Assembly (NCBI GenBank): GCA_046331175.1
Contig: JAXLRI010000020.1
Coordinates: 1 to 60,503 of the forward strand
From: JAWKIW01 sp046331175
GTDB lineage: Bacteria; Actinomycetota; Acidimicrobiia; Acidimicrobiales; Acidimicrobilacustridaceae
Reading direction: 5' to 3'
DNA length: 60,503 nt
Below the pieces are notes generated by a model that worked only from the letters and a program-made list of their open reading frames with translations, was not told the DNA's origin and did not search any database. Shown piece after piece: positions 1 through 7,844 of the stretch (its first letter is position 1; each line of letters opens with the position of its first letter). The translations under genes were made by a program, and so were the position numbers.

Positions 1-2160
1 CTCACCCGCCACATCGAGCAGGTCGTCCAGCAGCACCTCCGTGGGCGCTACGCCACGCTCGAGGACGCCAACCGCGAGACCGACGATCCGGTCCCGTACC
101 GCTTCGTGGTCGTGTTCGACCACCCCAACGGGTTCTCCGACCAGGCGCTCAAGCTGCTGCGGGTCGTCTGCGAGACCGGGCCCCGCTGCGGGGTCCACCC
201 GATCGTGGTCACGGCACCGGGGAAGGGCGCCTGGGGTGCACAGCTCAGCGACCTCGTCGCGGTGCGGGCCGATCGGGACGGGTACTTCCTCGACGTCGAG
301 CGCGCCGGCCGGTGGCGGCTCCACCTCGATGCGCCGCCGCCGCTCGAGCTGCACACGGGCGACGGCATCGACGGGGTCTTCACCCGCATCCTCACGGCCG
401 TCGGTGAGGGCGCCCGCCGCGCCCGGGCGCCCCAGGTGGCACCGGGGGCCATCTGCGCCGGCTGGAGCGAGGAGGCGCTGCTCCGACTGCGGCCCGACCG
501 CCCCGACCTCGCCAAGGGCCTGGCCCTCGACGACCCGTCGACCTGGTGGACCGCGCCCGCCGACCGGGGCGTCGGCGGCCCGATGGGCGCCGACGGCCTC
601 GGGGAGCCGGTCGGCGTGTGGCTCGACGGCGACGATGCCCCGGGCCTGGCCATCGTCGGCGACGACCGGGCGGCGGTGTCCGACGCCGTCGCCGCCGCCG
701 TGCACGGCCTGGTGCTCGCCCACGGCCCCGACGAGCTGGCCCTGTGGCTGGTGGGCCTGCGCGGCCGGCGCACCCTCCGGGCCTACGCCGACGCCGCCCT
801 GCCCCACGCCCGGCTCGTGGCGGTCGACGTCGAGGATCGGGTCGCCCTCGCCGCCCTGGAGGCCGCCGAGACCGAGCTCGACCGCCGGGCGCTGCTGTGC
901 GCCGCCCTCGGGCCCGCCGCCGCCGGGCCGGCCGGCCATCGCGCCGCCACCGGCGAGGCGCTCGAGCGCGCCGTCGTGGTCATCGACGGGATCGAGCGGC
1001 TCGTCGGCGGTCGGGGCGACACCGCCCGCCGTGCCATCGAGCTGGTCGAGCGGCTGACCTCGGAGGGTCCCGGCCTCGGCATCCACCTCGTCGTGGGGGT
1101 GGGAGCCGGCCACCTCGATGCCCGGCGGTCGCGGTGGCTGTCGACGATGGTGCCGGTCACCGTCGAGGTCGCCGACGTGGCCTCCGGGCCAGGCGGCATC
1201 GAGGCCGACCCCGAGCTGGTGCGGCCGATGCGGGTGGCGGGCGCAGCCCGCCTGCGCCGGCTGCGCACCATGCGCCGTCGGGCCGACGCCGCCGGGCACG
1301 AGCGCTGCCCGCAGGTCGTGCTGGGCGACGAGCCGGCGCGACTCGGCCGGTCGATGGTGCGGGCCCTGTCGGCGGGCGGCGACCAGCGCCGTGAGCGACG
1401 CATGCCCCGGCTGGTGCTCGGCGAGGCCGCCTCGCTGGTGGGCCCGTGCGAGATCACGCTCCAGCGCGCCCAAGGCCAGCACGTCCTCGTGGCCGGCGGC
1501 GACGAGGTGGCCCGGGCGGGCGTGGCCGTCGCCGCCCTGCTGTCCACCCTCGCCTGCCACGGCGACGGGGCCGAGGTCCGCGTGGTCGACGGCGGGTCGC
1601 CCGACCTGGGGCTCGCCGAGGCGGTCGAGGGCCTGGCCGGCACGGCTCCGGCCGTCGGGGCCCGAGGCACGGCCGTGGCCGAGCTGGTGCGGGCCACCCG
1701 ACGCGATGCCGAGCGCCGCCTGGCCACCCGCGCCTACAGCGAGCAGCCGCTGCTCGTCGCCGTGCACGACGCGGATCGCCTGGACGACGCGGTGCGGGCC
1801 GACCTGGCGGTGGTGGCCCGCATCGGCGCCGAGGTCGGCGTCCACCTCGTCCTCGGGGTGGCCACGCTGGAGGGTGATCCGCTCAGCGGCGCCGTCGAGG
1901 CGTGCACCCACCGGGTCGTCCTCGGGGCACCCAAGGCCACGCTCGCCCCCCTGGCGGCCGCGCTGGAGCTGGGACCGGCGATCGAGGGCTGCACGCCGCC
2001 ATGGGGGCTGGTGGTCGACGACGCGCGCGGCCGGGTGCGGTCGTTCCGGCCCTTCGGCCTGCCGTCGGTCGAGGCCATCACCGAGCTGGCCGAGCTGACC
2101 CAACGGACCGCCGGCGGCATGGCCCGCCCGGTGGACGACGCGGTCTCGCTGGCCGGCTGA
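1..2160 (+). CDS. FtsK/SpoIIIE-like multi-ATPase protein, 5' end missing
   Basis: The frame is already open at the left edge; 719 residues and a TGA stop are visible. Residues 31-48 (VPYRFVVVFDHPNGFSDQ) and the following GPRCGVHPIVV resemble the end of an FtsK/SpoIIIE-type pump domain in actinobacterial proteins that carry several ATPase modules in a row. Two further modules follow, but neither has a Walker A GxxxxGK[ST]: where it would be expected the sequence reads LAIVGDDRAAVSD (about residue 217) and HVLVAGGDEVARAG (about residue 494). In EccC of type VII secretion, downstream modules are also degenerate and act in regulation and substrate binding. Whether this is EccC-like or another pump cannot be decided without the missing front half. 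No secretion partner genes are in view. Confidence 0.75.
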   Translation, partial: LTRHIEQVVQQHLRGRYATLEDANRETDDPVPYRFVVVFDHPNGFSDQALKLLRVVCETGPRCGVHPIVVTAPGKGAWGAQLSDLVAVRADRDGYFLDVERAGRWRLHLDAPPPLELHTGDGIDGVFTRILTAVGEGARRARAPQVAPGAICAGWSEEALLRLRPDRPDLAKGLALDDPSTWWTAPADRGVGGPMGADGLGEPVGVWLDGDDAPGLAIVGDDRAAVSDAVAAAVHGLVLAHGPDELALWLVGLRGRRTLRAYADAALPHARLVAVDVEDRVALAALEAAETELDRRALLCAALGPAAAGPAGHRAATGEALERAVVVIDGIERLVGGRGDTARRAIELVERLTSEGPGLGIHLVVGVGAGHLDARRSRWLSTMVPVTVEVADVASGPGGIEADPELVRPMRVAGAARLRRLRTMRRRADAAGHERCPQVVLGDEPARLGRSMVRALSAGGDQRRERRMPRLVLGEAASLVGPCEITLQRAQGQHVLVAGGDEVARAGVAVAALLSTLACHGDGAEVRVVDGGSPDLGLAEAVEGLAGTAPAVGARGTAVAELVRATRRDAERRLATRAYSEQPLLVAVHDADRLDDAVRADLAVVARIGAEVGVHLVLGVATLEGDPLSGAVEACTHRVVLGAPKATLAPLAAALELGPAIEGCTPPWGLVVDDARGRVRSFRPFGLPSVEAITELAELTQRTAGGMARPVDDAVSLAG

Positions 2161-2234
2161 TCACCGGCCGACGCACCGCGTGCGGCCCCAGATCGCACCC
2201 ACCGCCCGACTGCGGCGCCGGCGGAGGCCCCGGT

Positions 2235-2240
2235 TACCGT
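2235..2240 (+). promoter_or_regulatory. -10 element for J-domain gene
   Basis: TACCGT, 6 nt before the GTG at 2247; predicts a leaderless mRNA and selects this start. Confidence 0.55.
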
Positions 2241-2246
2241 GACGCC

Positions 2247-3011
2247 GTGATCGTGGCCGAGCTCGAGGTGTGGCACTCGCGGCCCATCGCGCCCACCCGC
2301 CGCGTCGCCCTCGGCCGGGCCTCGCTGCCCGTCGACCCCCCGCCGGGCTTCGGCGGGATCCTCCTCGGCGGCATCGTCGCCACCAACATCGGCCACCTCG
2401 ACCCCGACCTGGTCCCCGACCTCCTGCGGCTCATGACCCAGCTGGAGGAGGGGGCGCGGGTGCCCCAGCCCCGCCTGCGCCACCGGCTCCAGGTCGACCG
2501 GGTGGGCCTGCAGCGCAGCCGCCTGCGCCTGCAGGCCGACGGTGACGAGCTGGCGTTCGACTTCGACCGGGCCCACGCCGCCCCGGCCCAGCTGGTGCTC
2601 GGCGCCACCTACGCCGCCGGCCGGCTGCTCCCCGGACCCCGCCGGGCGGTCATGGCCACGCTGCGGCGGGCCGTCACCTGGGTCGGCGGCCCGGGGCCCG
2701 ACCTCATCGCTGCGCTGGCCGGCGCCCCGCGCGGCCAGGACTTCTCGACCTTCGCCTTCGAGAACCCCGTGGGCTGGGCGATGCAGGTGCTCGGCTTCGG
2801 CGACCCGGTGGCCGACGCCGCGACGGCGCCCGGGCGCGCCGCCGTCACCGGCAACGGCGGCCGCCGACCCGACCGCTCGGCCGTCACCCGCCGCTTCCGG
2901 GAGAAGCTGCGCGAGGCCCACCCCGACCACGGTGGCCAGACCGACGACGCCGCCCAGCGCATCGCCGACCTCACCGAGGCCCGGCGCATCCTGCTGGCCC
3001 GCGCCGAGTAG
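2247..3011 (+). CDS. Protein with C-terminal J-domain
   Basis: A 254-residue protein. The last ~45 residues form the core of a DnaJ domain: RFREKLREAHPDHGGQ with the invariant HPD at about residue 225, followed by a helix III-like segment ending ARRILLARAE. J-domains stimulate Hsp70 (DnaK) ATPase, so this is probably a specialised co-chaperone. The first ~200 residues (VIVAELEVWHSRPIAPTRR onward) match no family I recognise and have no clear membrane segment. A C-terminal J-domain is the reverse of classical DnaJ. The frame is open upstream, but the GTG at 2247 is chosen because a -10 hexamer lies 6 nt before it. It follows the FtsK-like gene by 86 nt and is probably transcribed on its own. 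Confidence 0.75.
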   Translation: MIVAELEVWHSRPIAPTRRVALGRASLPVDPPPGFGGILLGGIVATNIGHLDPDLVPDLLRLMTQLEEGARVPQPRLRHRLQVDRVGLQRSRLRLQADGDELAFDFDRAHAAPAQLVLGATYAAGRLLPGPRRAVMATLRRAVTWVGGPGPDLIAALAGAPRGQDFSTFAFENPVGWAMQVLGFGDPVADAATAPGRAAVTGNGGRRPDRSAVTRRFREKLREAHPDHGGQTDDAAQRIADLTEARRILLARAE

Positions 3012-3052
3012 CCCGACGCGGCGGCGCCGGCGCGACCCGCCCCGCGACCAGC

Positions 3053-3058
3053 CAGACT
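3053..3058 (+). promoter_or_regulatory. -10 element for hydrolase gene
   Basis: CAGACT, 7 nt before the ATG at 3066; a weaker match to TANNNT. Confidence 0.4.
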
Positions 3059-3065
3059 GCGGGTC

Positions 3066-3650
3066 ATGACCGACCCGACCGATCGGAAGCGGACCCGACC
3101 CGGTGCCGTGCTGCTCGCGCCCGGGGCGGGTGCCGACCGCGACCACCACACGCTCGTGGCCCTCGCCGCCGGCCTCGCGCCGCTGCCCGTCAGCCGGATG
3201 GACTTCCCGTACCGCAAGGCCGGCAAGCGAGCCCCCGACAAGGCACCGGTGGCCGTCGCCGCCGTGCGCGAGGAGGCCGCGGCCGCCGTGGCGGCGGCCC
3301 ACGTCCGGGCGAACCGGCTCGTGCTCGGCGGCCGCTCGTTCGGCGGGAGGATGTGCTCGATGGCGGTCGCCGAGGGCCTGCCCGCCGCCGGCCTCGTCCT
3401 GCTGAGCTACCCGCTGCACCCGCCGGGCAAGCCCGACCGCCTGCGCACCGAGCACCTGCCGGCGCTCGACCTCCCCGTCCTGTTCGTGTCGGGCGACAAG
3501 GACCCGTTCGGCGCACCTGACGAGCTCACCGCCGCCGCCGAGGCCATCCCCGGCCCGGTGACCTTCGTGTGGCTGCGCGGTGGCCACGACCCCCGCAACG
3601 CCGACGACGCCATCGTCGCCGCCGTGCGCGACTGGATGCGGACGCTCTAG
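3066..3650 (+). CDS. Alpha/beta hydrolase, KANL3/Tex30-like
   Basis: A 194-residue cytoplasmic alpha/beta hydrolase of the small KANL3/Tex30 (dienelactone hydrolase-like) group. The nucleophile elbow is GGRSFGG, the acid is probably the Asp in SGDKDPFG, and the base is the His in RGGHDPRN near the C-terminus; the opening LLAPGAGADRD resembles an oxyanion-hole loop. All three catalytic positions are present and the length is normal for the group. The substrate is unknown. The gene ends 26 nt from the end of the convergent MFS gene, and no partner suggests a pathway. Confidence 0.8.
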   Translation: MTDPTDRKRTRPGAVLLAPGAGADRDHHTLVALAAGLAPLPVSRMDFPYRKAGKRAPDKAPVAVAAVREEAAAAVAAAHVRANRLVLGGRSFGGRMCSMAVAEGLPAAGLVLLSYPLHPPGKPDRLRTEHLPALDLPVLFVSGDKDPFGAPDELTAAAEAIPGPVTFVWLRGGHDPRNADDAIVAAVRDWMRTL

Positions 3651-3676
3651 GCCAGCGGGCGCCGCGCCGCGGGCGT

Positions 3677-5428
3677 TCAGCCGGCGGGCTCGGACCCGGG
3701 GTCGGCGCCCGCCGGGTGTTGGTCGGCGTCGGGCACGCCCACGCCGTGGTGCTCGGCCTCGGGGTCGACGCCGGCCACGGCCAGGTCGTGCTCCAGCTCG
3801 GCGATCCCGGCCAGCGAGGTGGGCGGGCGGGCGTCTTCGGGGTTGAGGTCCTCGAGCTCGGTGTGGGCGGTCTCGGGGTACAGCAGGGCCACGATCAGCA
3901 CCACCAGCGCCGGTCCGACGGCGAGGACGAGCATGGTGGGCGAGAAGCTGCCCCACCGGTCGGCCAACGTCCCGGCGACGAGCAGGCCGAGGACGCTGCC
4001 GCCCACTCCGAGCAGGTTGATGCCGCCGTTGGCCAACCCGCGCGACGAGGTGGGGAACAGCTCGGGTCCGTACACGCCGAGGGCGGGCACCGACATGGCG
4101 CCGATCAGGGTGGCCAGGGCGGAGAACACCCAGATCGACCACCCGGAGCCGAGGTACATGGCCACGGTGAACCCGACGCCGCCGGCGACGCCGATGGCGC
4201 CGATCAGGCGCCGCCCGTAGGCGTCGGCCAGCCGGCCGCCCACGACGATGGCGACCCCGCCCGGGAGGTTGGTGAGGACCTGCAGCAACGAGATCCGCAG
4301 CCCGTTGAAGCCCTCCTCGGTGCGGAGGAACTCGTTGAGGAAGCCCGATGCCGGCGTGAAGAAGACGGCGAAGAGGAACGAGGTGGAGCCGATGAGCGCG
4401 AAACGGCGTCGGTGCGACATGCCGGTGATGCCCGTCCCGGGCTGCTCCGGCGCCTGCTGCAGGCCGGCGTCCTCGGCCTCATGGACCTCGAAGCGCCGGG
4501 TCTCGGGCAGGATCCGGGCCAGGCGCACCACCGGCACGATCATCAGCAGTGGCACCAGGTAGAAGATGCGCCACGCCCACGGCGCCAGCTCCGCCAGCTG
4601 GAGGAACACCACCACGCCGCCGGCGCCCAGCGCGCCGGTCATCGTGAGCACCGACACGGCGAAGGCGCGCGAGCCCGAGGGCATCTCCTCGACGGCCATG
4701 ATCCCGACGAGCAGGGCGATGGCCGCCGAGCAGGCCCGGGCGAGGGTCTGGCTGACGCCGAGCGCCCCCAACGAGGGGGCGAGCGCGCCGGTGGCGGCGA
4801 GCACCAGGCCGGCGTAGGTGGCGAACAGCAGCACCGCCCGCCGGCCTCGCCGATCGGCCCACAGCACGATGAGCAGCGCCAGCAGACCACCGACCCGCAC
4901 ACCGGTCAGGATCCACGAGATGTCGCTGTTCGAGGCGCCGAACTCGGCCTTGAAGTAGGTGTTGGTCTGGCTGAGCAGGACGCCGAGGTAGCCGGCGACC
5001 AACGAGAAGACGCACAGCAGCCCGAGCACCCGAGCCGCTCGGGTGTCGAGCGCTTCGGGTGGGGACCACCACGGGACCTTCCCGGGGGGCGGGGGCTTGC
5101 GGATGGCCTGCTTGACCAGCGGGTTGAACAGCGGTCGCCAGATCCCGACCAGCGCCAGGTGGAACTCCACCCGCTCGGTGACGACGATCTCGTCGGCGGC
5201 GGTGGGGTGGCCGTCGTCGGTGGCCCCGCACGGTTCGCCGCCCGGTTCGCCGACCTGGGGGGAGGGCTCGACGACGGTGACCTGGCGCTCGTAGTGGTCG
5301 AAGGGGCCGTGGTCGAGGCCGAAGCGGCCATCGCCCAGCGGCCGCTCGACGACCGGGGCCTCGCGGGGCAGGAGGAGGTCGGCGAGGCCGGCGGCGTCGA
5401 CGCGGCGTTCGATCTCGACGGTCGGCAT
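3677..5428 (-). CDS. MFS transporter with N-terminal soluble domain
   Basis: A 583-residue major facilitator superfamily protein. About 12 membrane segments begin near residue 135 (VLGLLCVFSLVAGYLGVLL). MFS loop motifs are visible (LWADRRGRRAVLL after the first helices, RLADAYGRRL in the second half), which favours a sugar/organic-acid porter-like member. Before the channel lies a ~130-residue hydrophilic region, from PTVEIERRVDAAGL to EFHLALVGIWRPLFNPL, whose alternating beta pattern hints at an SRPBCC-like fold. That is unusual for MFS proteins. I place the start at the ATG at 5428, after a G-rich run; a GTG 18 nt upstream (5446) is possible. Divergent from murA. Substrate and direction of transport are unknown. 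Confidence 0.8.
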   Translation of the reverse strand: MPTVEIERRVDAAGLADLLLPREAPVVERPLGDGRFGLDHGPFDHYERQVTVVEPSPQVGEPGGEPCGATDDGHPTAADEIVVTERVEFHLALVGIWRPLFNPLVKQAIRKPPPPGKVPWWSPPEALDTRAARVLGLLCVFSLVAGYLGVLLSQTNTYFKAEFGASNSDISWILTGVRVGGLLALLIVLWADRRGRRAVLLFATYAGLVLAATGALAPSLGALGVSQTLARACSAAIALLVGIMAVEEMPSGSRAFAVSVLTMTGALGAGGVVVFLQLAELAPWAWRIFYLVPLLMIVPVVRLARILPETRRFEVHEAEDAGLQQAPEQPGTGITGMSHRRRFALIGSTSFLFAVFFTPASGFLNEFLRTEEGFNGLRISLLQVLTNLPGGVAIVVGGRLADAYGRRLIGAIGVAGGVGFTVAMYLGSGWSIWVFSALATLIGAMSVPALGVYGPELFPTSSRGLANGGINLLGVGGSVLGLLVAGTLADRWGSFSPTMLVLAVGPALVVLIVALLYPETAHTELEDLNPEDARPPTSLAGIAELEHDLAVAGVDPEAEHHGVGVPDADQHPAGADPGSEPAG

Positions 5429-5544
5429 GCGCCCCCTGCTCGGCACGAATCGGTCGGCTTCGCTCGGCTCGGATCGGCCGTTGGCGGCCTTCGTCGGCTT
5501 CGGTCGGCCACGACCCGATGCCGGGCCGGTCCCCGGGGCGGGAG

Positions 5545-5550
5545 CATACT
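5545..5550 (+). promoter_or_regulatory. -10 element for murA
   Basis: CATACT, 6 nt before the ATG at 5557; favours this start over an in-frame ATG at 5518. Confidence 0.5.
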
Positions 5551-5556
5551 GGTGCG

Positions 5557-6807
5557 ATGGATCGCATCATCGTGCGGCGCAGTGGGCCGCTCGAGGGCGC
5601 CGTCACCATCGGTGGGGCCAAGAACTCGGTGCTGAAGCTGATGGCTGCGTCGCTGCTGGCGCCGGGCACCCACGTCCTGCACCGCGTCCCGCGCATCACC
5701 GACGTGGCCTGCATGCGCGAGCTGCTCGGCTCGATGGGGGTGCAGACGTCGTGGATCGGTCCGTCATCGCTCGAGATCGTGGTGGCCGACGAGGTCGAGC
5801 CCGAGGCGCCCTACGAGCTGGTCGAGAAGTTCCGCGCCTCGATCGTCGTCATGGGCCCCCTGCTGGCCCGCTGCGGTCGGGCCCGCGTGGCGCTGCCCGG
5901 CGGCGACGACTTCGGGCCCCGGCCCATCGACATGCACCTGCGGGCCCTCGAGGACCTCGGGGCGACGTTCACCACGGCCCACGGCTACATCGACGCCCGG
6001 GCCGACCACCTCCTCGGCACCCGGCTGCTCCTCGAGTTCCCGTCGGTGGGCGCCACCGAGAACGCGCTCATGGCGTCGGTGCGGGCCAAGGGCACCACCA
6101 CCATCGACAACGCGGCGCGCGAGCCCGAGATCGCCGACCTCGCCGCCTACCTCAACCGCATGGGGGCGGTGATCCTCGGGGCCGGCTCGTCGACCATCAC
6201 CGTCGAGGGCGTCGACGAGCTGCACCCCGTCGAGCACACCGTCGTGCCCGACCGCATCGAAGCGGCCACCTTCCTGGCCGCCCTCGGTATCGCCGGCGGC
6301 GAGCTCACCCTGGTCGACGCCCGCCACGAGCACATGGACATGCTCATCGCCAAGCTCGGTGAGATGGGCATGCGCATCTCACCGGACCCCGACGGCATCT
6401 GGGCCATGGCCCCCCGGCGGCTGCGGGCCGTCGACGTGTCCACCCTGCCGTACCCGGGCGTGGCCACCGACTACAAGCCCCTGCTGGTCGGCATGCTGGC
6501 GTCGGCCGACGGGGTCGGCATCGTCACCGAGAACCTCTTCTCGGGCCGCTTCCGGTACGTCGACGAGCTGGTCCGCATGGGGGCCGACATCCGCACCGAG
6601 GGCCACCACGCCGTGGTGCGGGGCAAGGCCGTGCTGTCGGGGGCGCCGGTGCGGGCGCCCGACATCCGCGCCGGCGCCGCGCTGGTGGTGGCCGCGCTCA
6701 AGGCGGAGGGCGAGACGGTGGTGGCCGATGCCCACCACATCGACCGCGGCTACGAGGACCTCGTCGGCAAGCTGGCCGCGGTCGGCGCCGACGTCCGCCG
6801 CGGCTGA
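5557..6807 (+). CDS. murA: UDP-N-acetylglucosamine 1-carboxyvinyltransferase
   Basis: A 416-residue MurA, normal length (E. coli 419). It transfers enolpyruvate from PEP to UDP-GlcNAc, the first committed step of peptidoglycan synthesis, in the cytoplasm. The substrate-binding KN pair is at 22-23 (GGAKNSVLK). The catalytic loop reads LPGGDDFGPRPID, so the Cys found in most MurA enzymes is Asp117 here. The Cys-to-Asp exchange is known from Mycobacterium tuberculosis and other actinobacteria: the enzyme works but fosfomycin cannot alkylate it. The start at 5557 (MDRIIVRRSGPLEG) fits the family N-terminus and lies 6 nt after a -10 element. Single-gene transcript, divergent from the MFS gene. Confidence 0.95.
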   Translation: MDRIIVRRSGPLEGAVTIGGAKNSVLKLMAASLLAPGTHVLHRVPRITDVACMRELLGSMGVQTSWIGPSSLEIVVADEVEPEAPYELVEKFRASIVVMGPLLARCGRARVALPGGDDFGPRPIDMHLRALEDLGATFTTAHGYIDARADHLLGTRLLLEFPSVGATENALMASVRAKGTTTIDNAAREPEIADLAAYLNRMGAVILGAGSSTITVEGVDELHPVEHTVVPDRIEAATFLAALGIAGGELTLVDARHEHMDMLIAKLGEMGMRISPDPDGIWAMAPRRLRAVDVSTLPYPGVATDYKPLLVGMLASADGVGIVTENLFSGRFRYVDELVRMGADIRTEGHHAVVRGKAVLSGAPVRAPDIRAGAALVVAALKAEGETVVADAHHIDRGYEDLVGKLAAVGADVRRG

Positions 6808-6872
6808 CCTCGTCCTCGGACCGGGTGCGCCCCGGGGCCGTGGTGCGGGCCCGACGGACCTGGGCTCGGCGA

Positions 6873-7112
6873 TCAGGGCTCGTCGGTCGAGGCGGGCTCG
6901 GCCGCCTCGTGAGCGGCCCCGGCGGCCCGGGTGGCCTCCTCGCCGGCGGCCAGGGCGTCGGCCTCGGCCCGCTGGCGCTTGGCCCGGTCGTTGGCGACCT
7001 TGAGCACCCACACGATCAGGGCGATCGGCACCAGCACCATGAGGGCCTCGTCCCAGCCGCCCTGGTGGGCGACCACGGTGGCGAGCACGCTGCTCGGCGG
7101 GGGGACGGCCAT
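6873..7112 (-). CDS. Small single-pass membrane protein
   Basis: A 79-residue protein of unknown function. Residues ~23-40 (ALMVLVPIALIVWVLKVA) form one transmembrane helix; a basic stretch (NDRAKRQRAEADA) and an acidic/Ala-rich tail follow, suggesting a cytoplasmic C-terminus. The frame could extend 51 codons upstream through a 12-bp tandem repeat (giving IRRA repeats), but the ATG at 7112 is preceded by GACACT at the leaderless spacing of 6 nt. Convergent with murA and divergent from the Nfu gene. I do not recognise the family. Confidence 0.6.
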   Translation of the reverse strand: MAVPPPSSVLATVVAHQGGWDEALMVLVPIALIVWVLKVANDRAKRQRAEADALAAGEEATRAAGAAHEAAEPASTDEP

Positions 7113-7118
7113 CCCGCC

Positions 7119-7124
7119 AGTGTC
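7119..7124 (-). promoter_or_regulatory. -10 element for small membrane protein
   Basis: GACACT read on the minus strand, 6 nt before the ATG at 7112. Confidence 0.4.
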
Positions 7125-7166
7125 GGACGGCACCGCGCCGGCCGTCCAGTCATCGCCGGGCTCCAC

Positions 7167-7226
7167 TCGTCGGATCGCTCGTCGGATCGCTCGTCGGATC
7201 GCTCGTCGGATCGCTCGTCGGATCGC
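7167..7226. repeat. Five perfect 12-bp tandem repeats
   Basis: The unit TCGTCGGATCGC occurs five times without a mismatch in the divergent region between the small membrane protein and the Nfu gene. It lies upstream of both predicted promoters. It could be slippage-prone filler or a multi-site binding region; the sequence does not tell which. Confidence 0.9.
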
Positions 7227-7323
7227 ACCGGGCCCCGGCGCCACCGCCTCGGAGCGCCTCGGCACCGATCGGATCGGCGCCCGGCGTGGCGGGCCGGGGC
7301 GACGGCGTGCGAAAATCTCCTAT

Positions 7324-7395
7324 GGCGGTGGTGGAAATCCCCGCCGGCCCGGTAGACCGGGCTCCAGCGAGCACCGGAACCCCCAGGAGCCCCGC
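7324..7395 (+). ncRNA. Candidate structured 5' leader of the Nfu gene
   Basis: If GAAAAT (7311-7316) is the -10, transcription would begin near 7323-7324, giving a ~72-nt leader. It holds a GGCGG/CCGCC stem (7324-7328 with 7341-7345) and a perfect hairpin GCCCGG-TAGA-CCGGGC (7347-7362). The Shine-Dalgarno AGGAG is at 7385-7389. An upstream CTCCT (7317-7321) could pair with AGGAG only if transcription starts earlier. It matches no riboswitch class that I can confirm by eye. Confidence 0.35.
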
Positions 7396-7662
7396 ATGCG
7401 CGAGCAGGTGGAACAGGTCATCACCAAGATCCGCCCGGCCATCCAGGCCGACAACGGCGACATCTACCTGCGCGACGTCGACGAGGAGACCGGCCTGGTC
7501 ACCGTCGAGCTGGTGGGGGCCTGCGTGTCCTGCCCGGCCTCCACGGTCACCCTCAAGGCCGGCATCGAGCGCATCCTGAAGGACCGGGTCCCCGGCGTCA
7601 CCGAGGTGGTCGACGCCGGCGCCGCCGCCAACGAGATCGGCGAGACCGCCGTCAGCCTCTAG
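7396..7662 (+). CDS. NifU C-terminal-domain (Nfu) Fe-S scaffold
   Basis: An 88-residue stand-alone Nfu protein. Such proteins bind a [4Fe-4S] cluster between two subunits through a CxxC motif and hand it to apo-proteins. The motif is present as CVSCPAS at residues ~48-54, preceded by the family pattern IQADNGDIYLRDVD...GLVTVELVGAC. Length is typical for a single-domain Nfu. The ATG at 7396 is fixed by a good Shine-Dalgarno (AGGAG, 6 nt upstream), in contrast to the leaderless neighbours. The cysteine desulfurase at 23.6 kb is not adjacent. Confidence 0.9.
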   Translation: MREQVEQVITKIRPAIQADNGDIYLRDVDEETGLVTVELVGACVSCPASTVTLKAGIERILKDRVPGVTEVVDAGAAANEIGETAVSL

Positions 7663-7740
7663 GTCGCGTTCGGGTCGGCCCCGGCCGATCCGGCGGCGCG
7701 ACGCCGACCGGCAGCCCCGCCTCGACCTTCCCCGACGCGC

Positions 7741-7772
7741 CGAACGGCCCGGGCCGAGGCCCGGGCCGTTCG
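7741..7772. terminator. Perfect 14-bp hairpin between convergent genes
   Basis: CGAACGGCCCGGGC, a four-base CGAG loop, then GCCCGGGCCGTTCG. It lies between the converging Nfu gene and the aerolysin-like gene, where a bidirectional terminator is expected. No U-tract follows on either side, as is common in high-GC actinobacteria. Confidence 0.75.
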
Positions 7773-7844
7773 TGGTTCCCGCTGTGGTTCCCGGTTGGGA
7801 TCCGCCGTGGGGATCTGGGGGGTTGGTCGTCATCGCTGGGGTGA

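Noticed and set aside
7311..7395. FMN riboswitch-like words (GGTGGAAAT, GCGAGC) in the Nfu leader
   Set aside because: The order and number of conserved helices do not fit the FMN aptamer, and the gene has no link to flavin.
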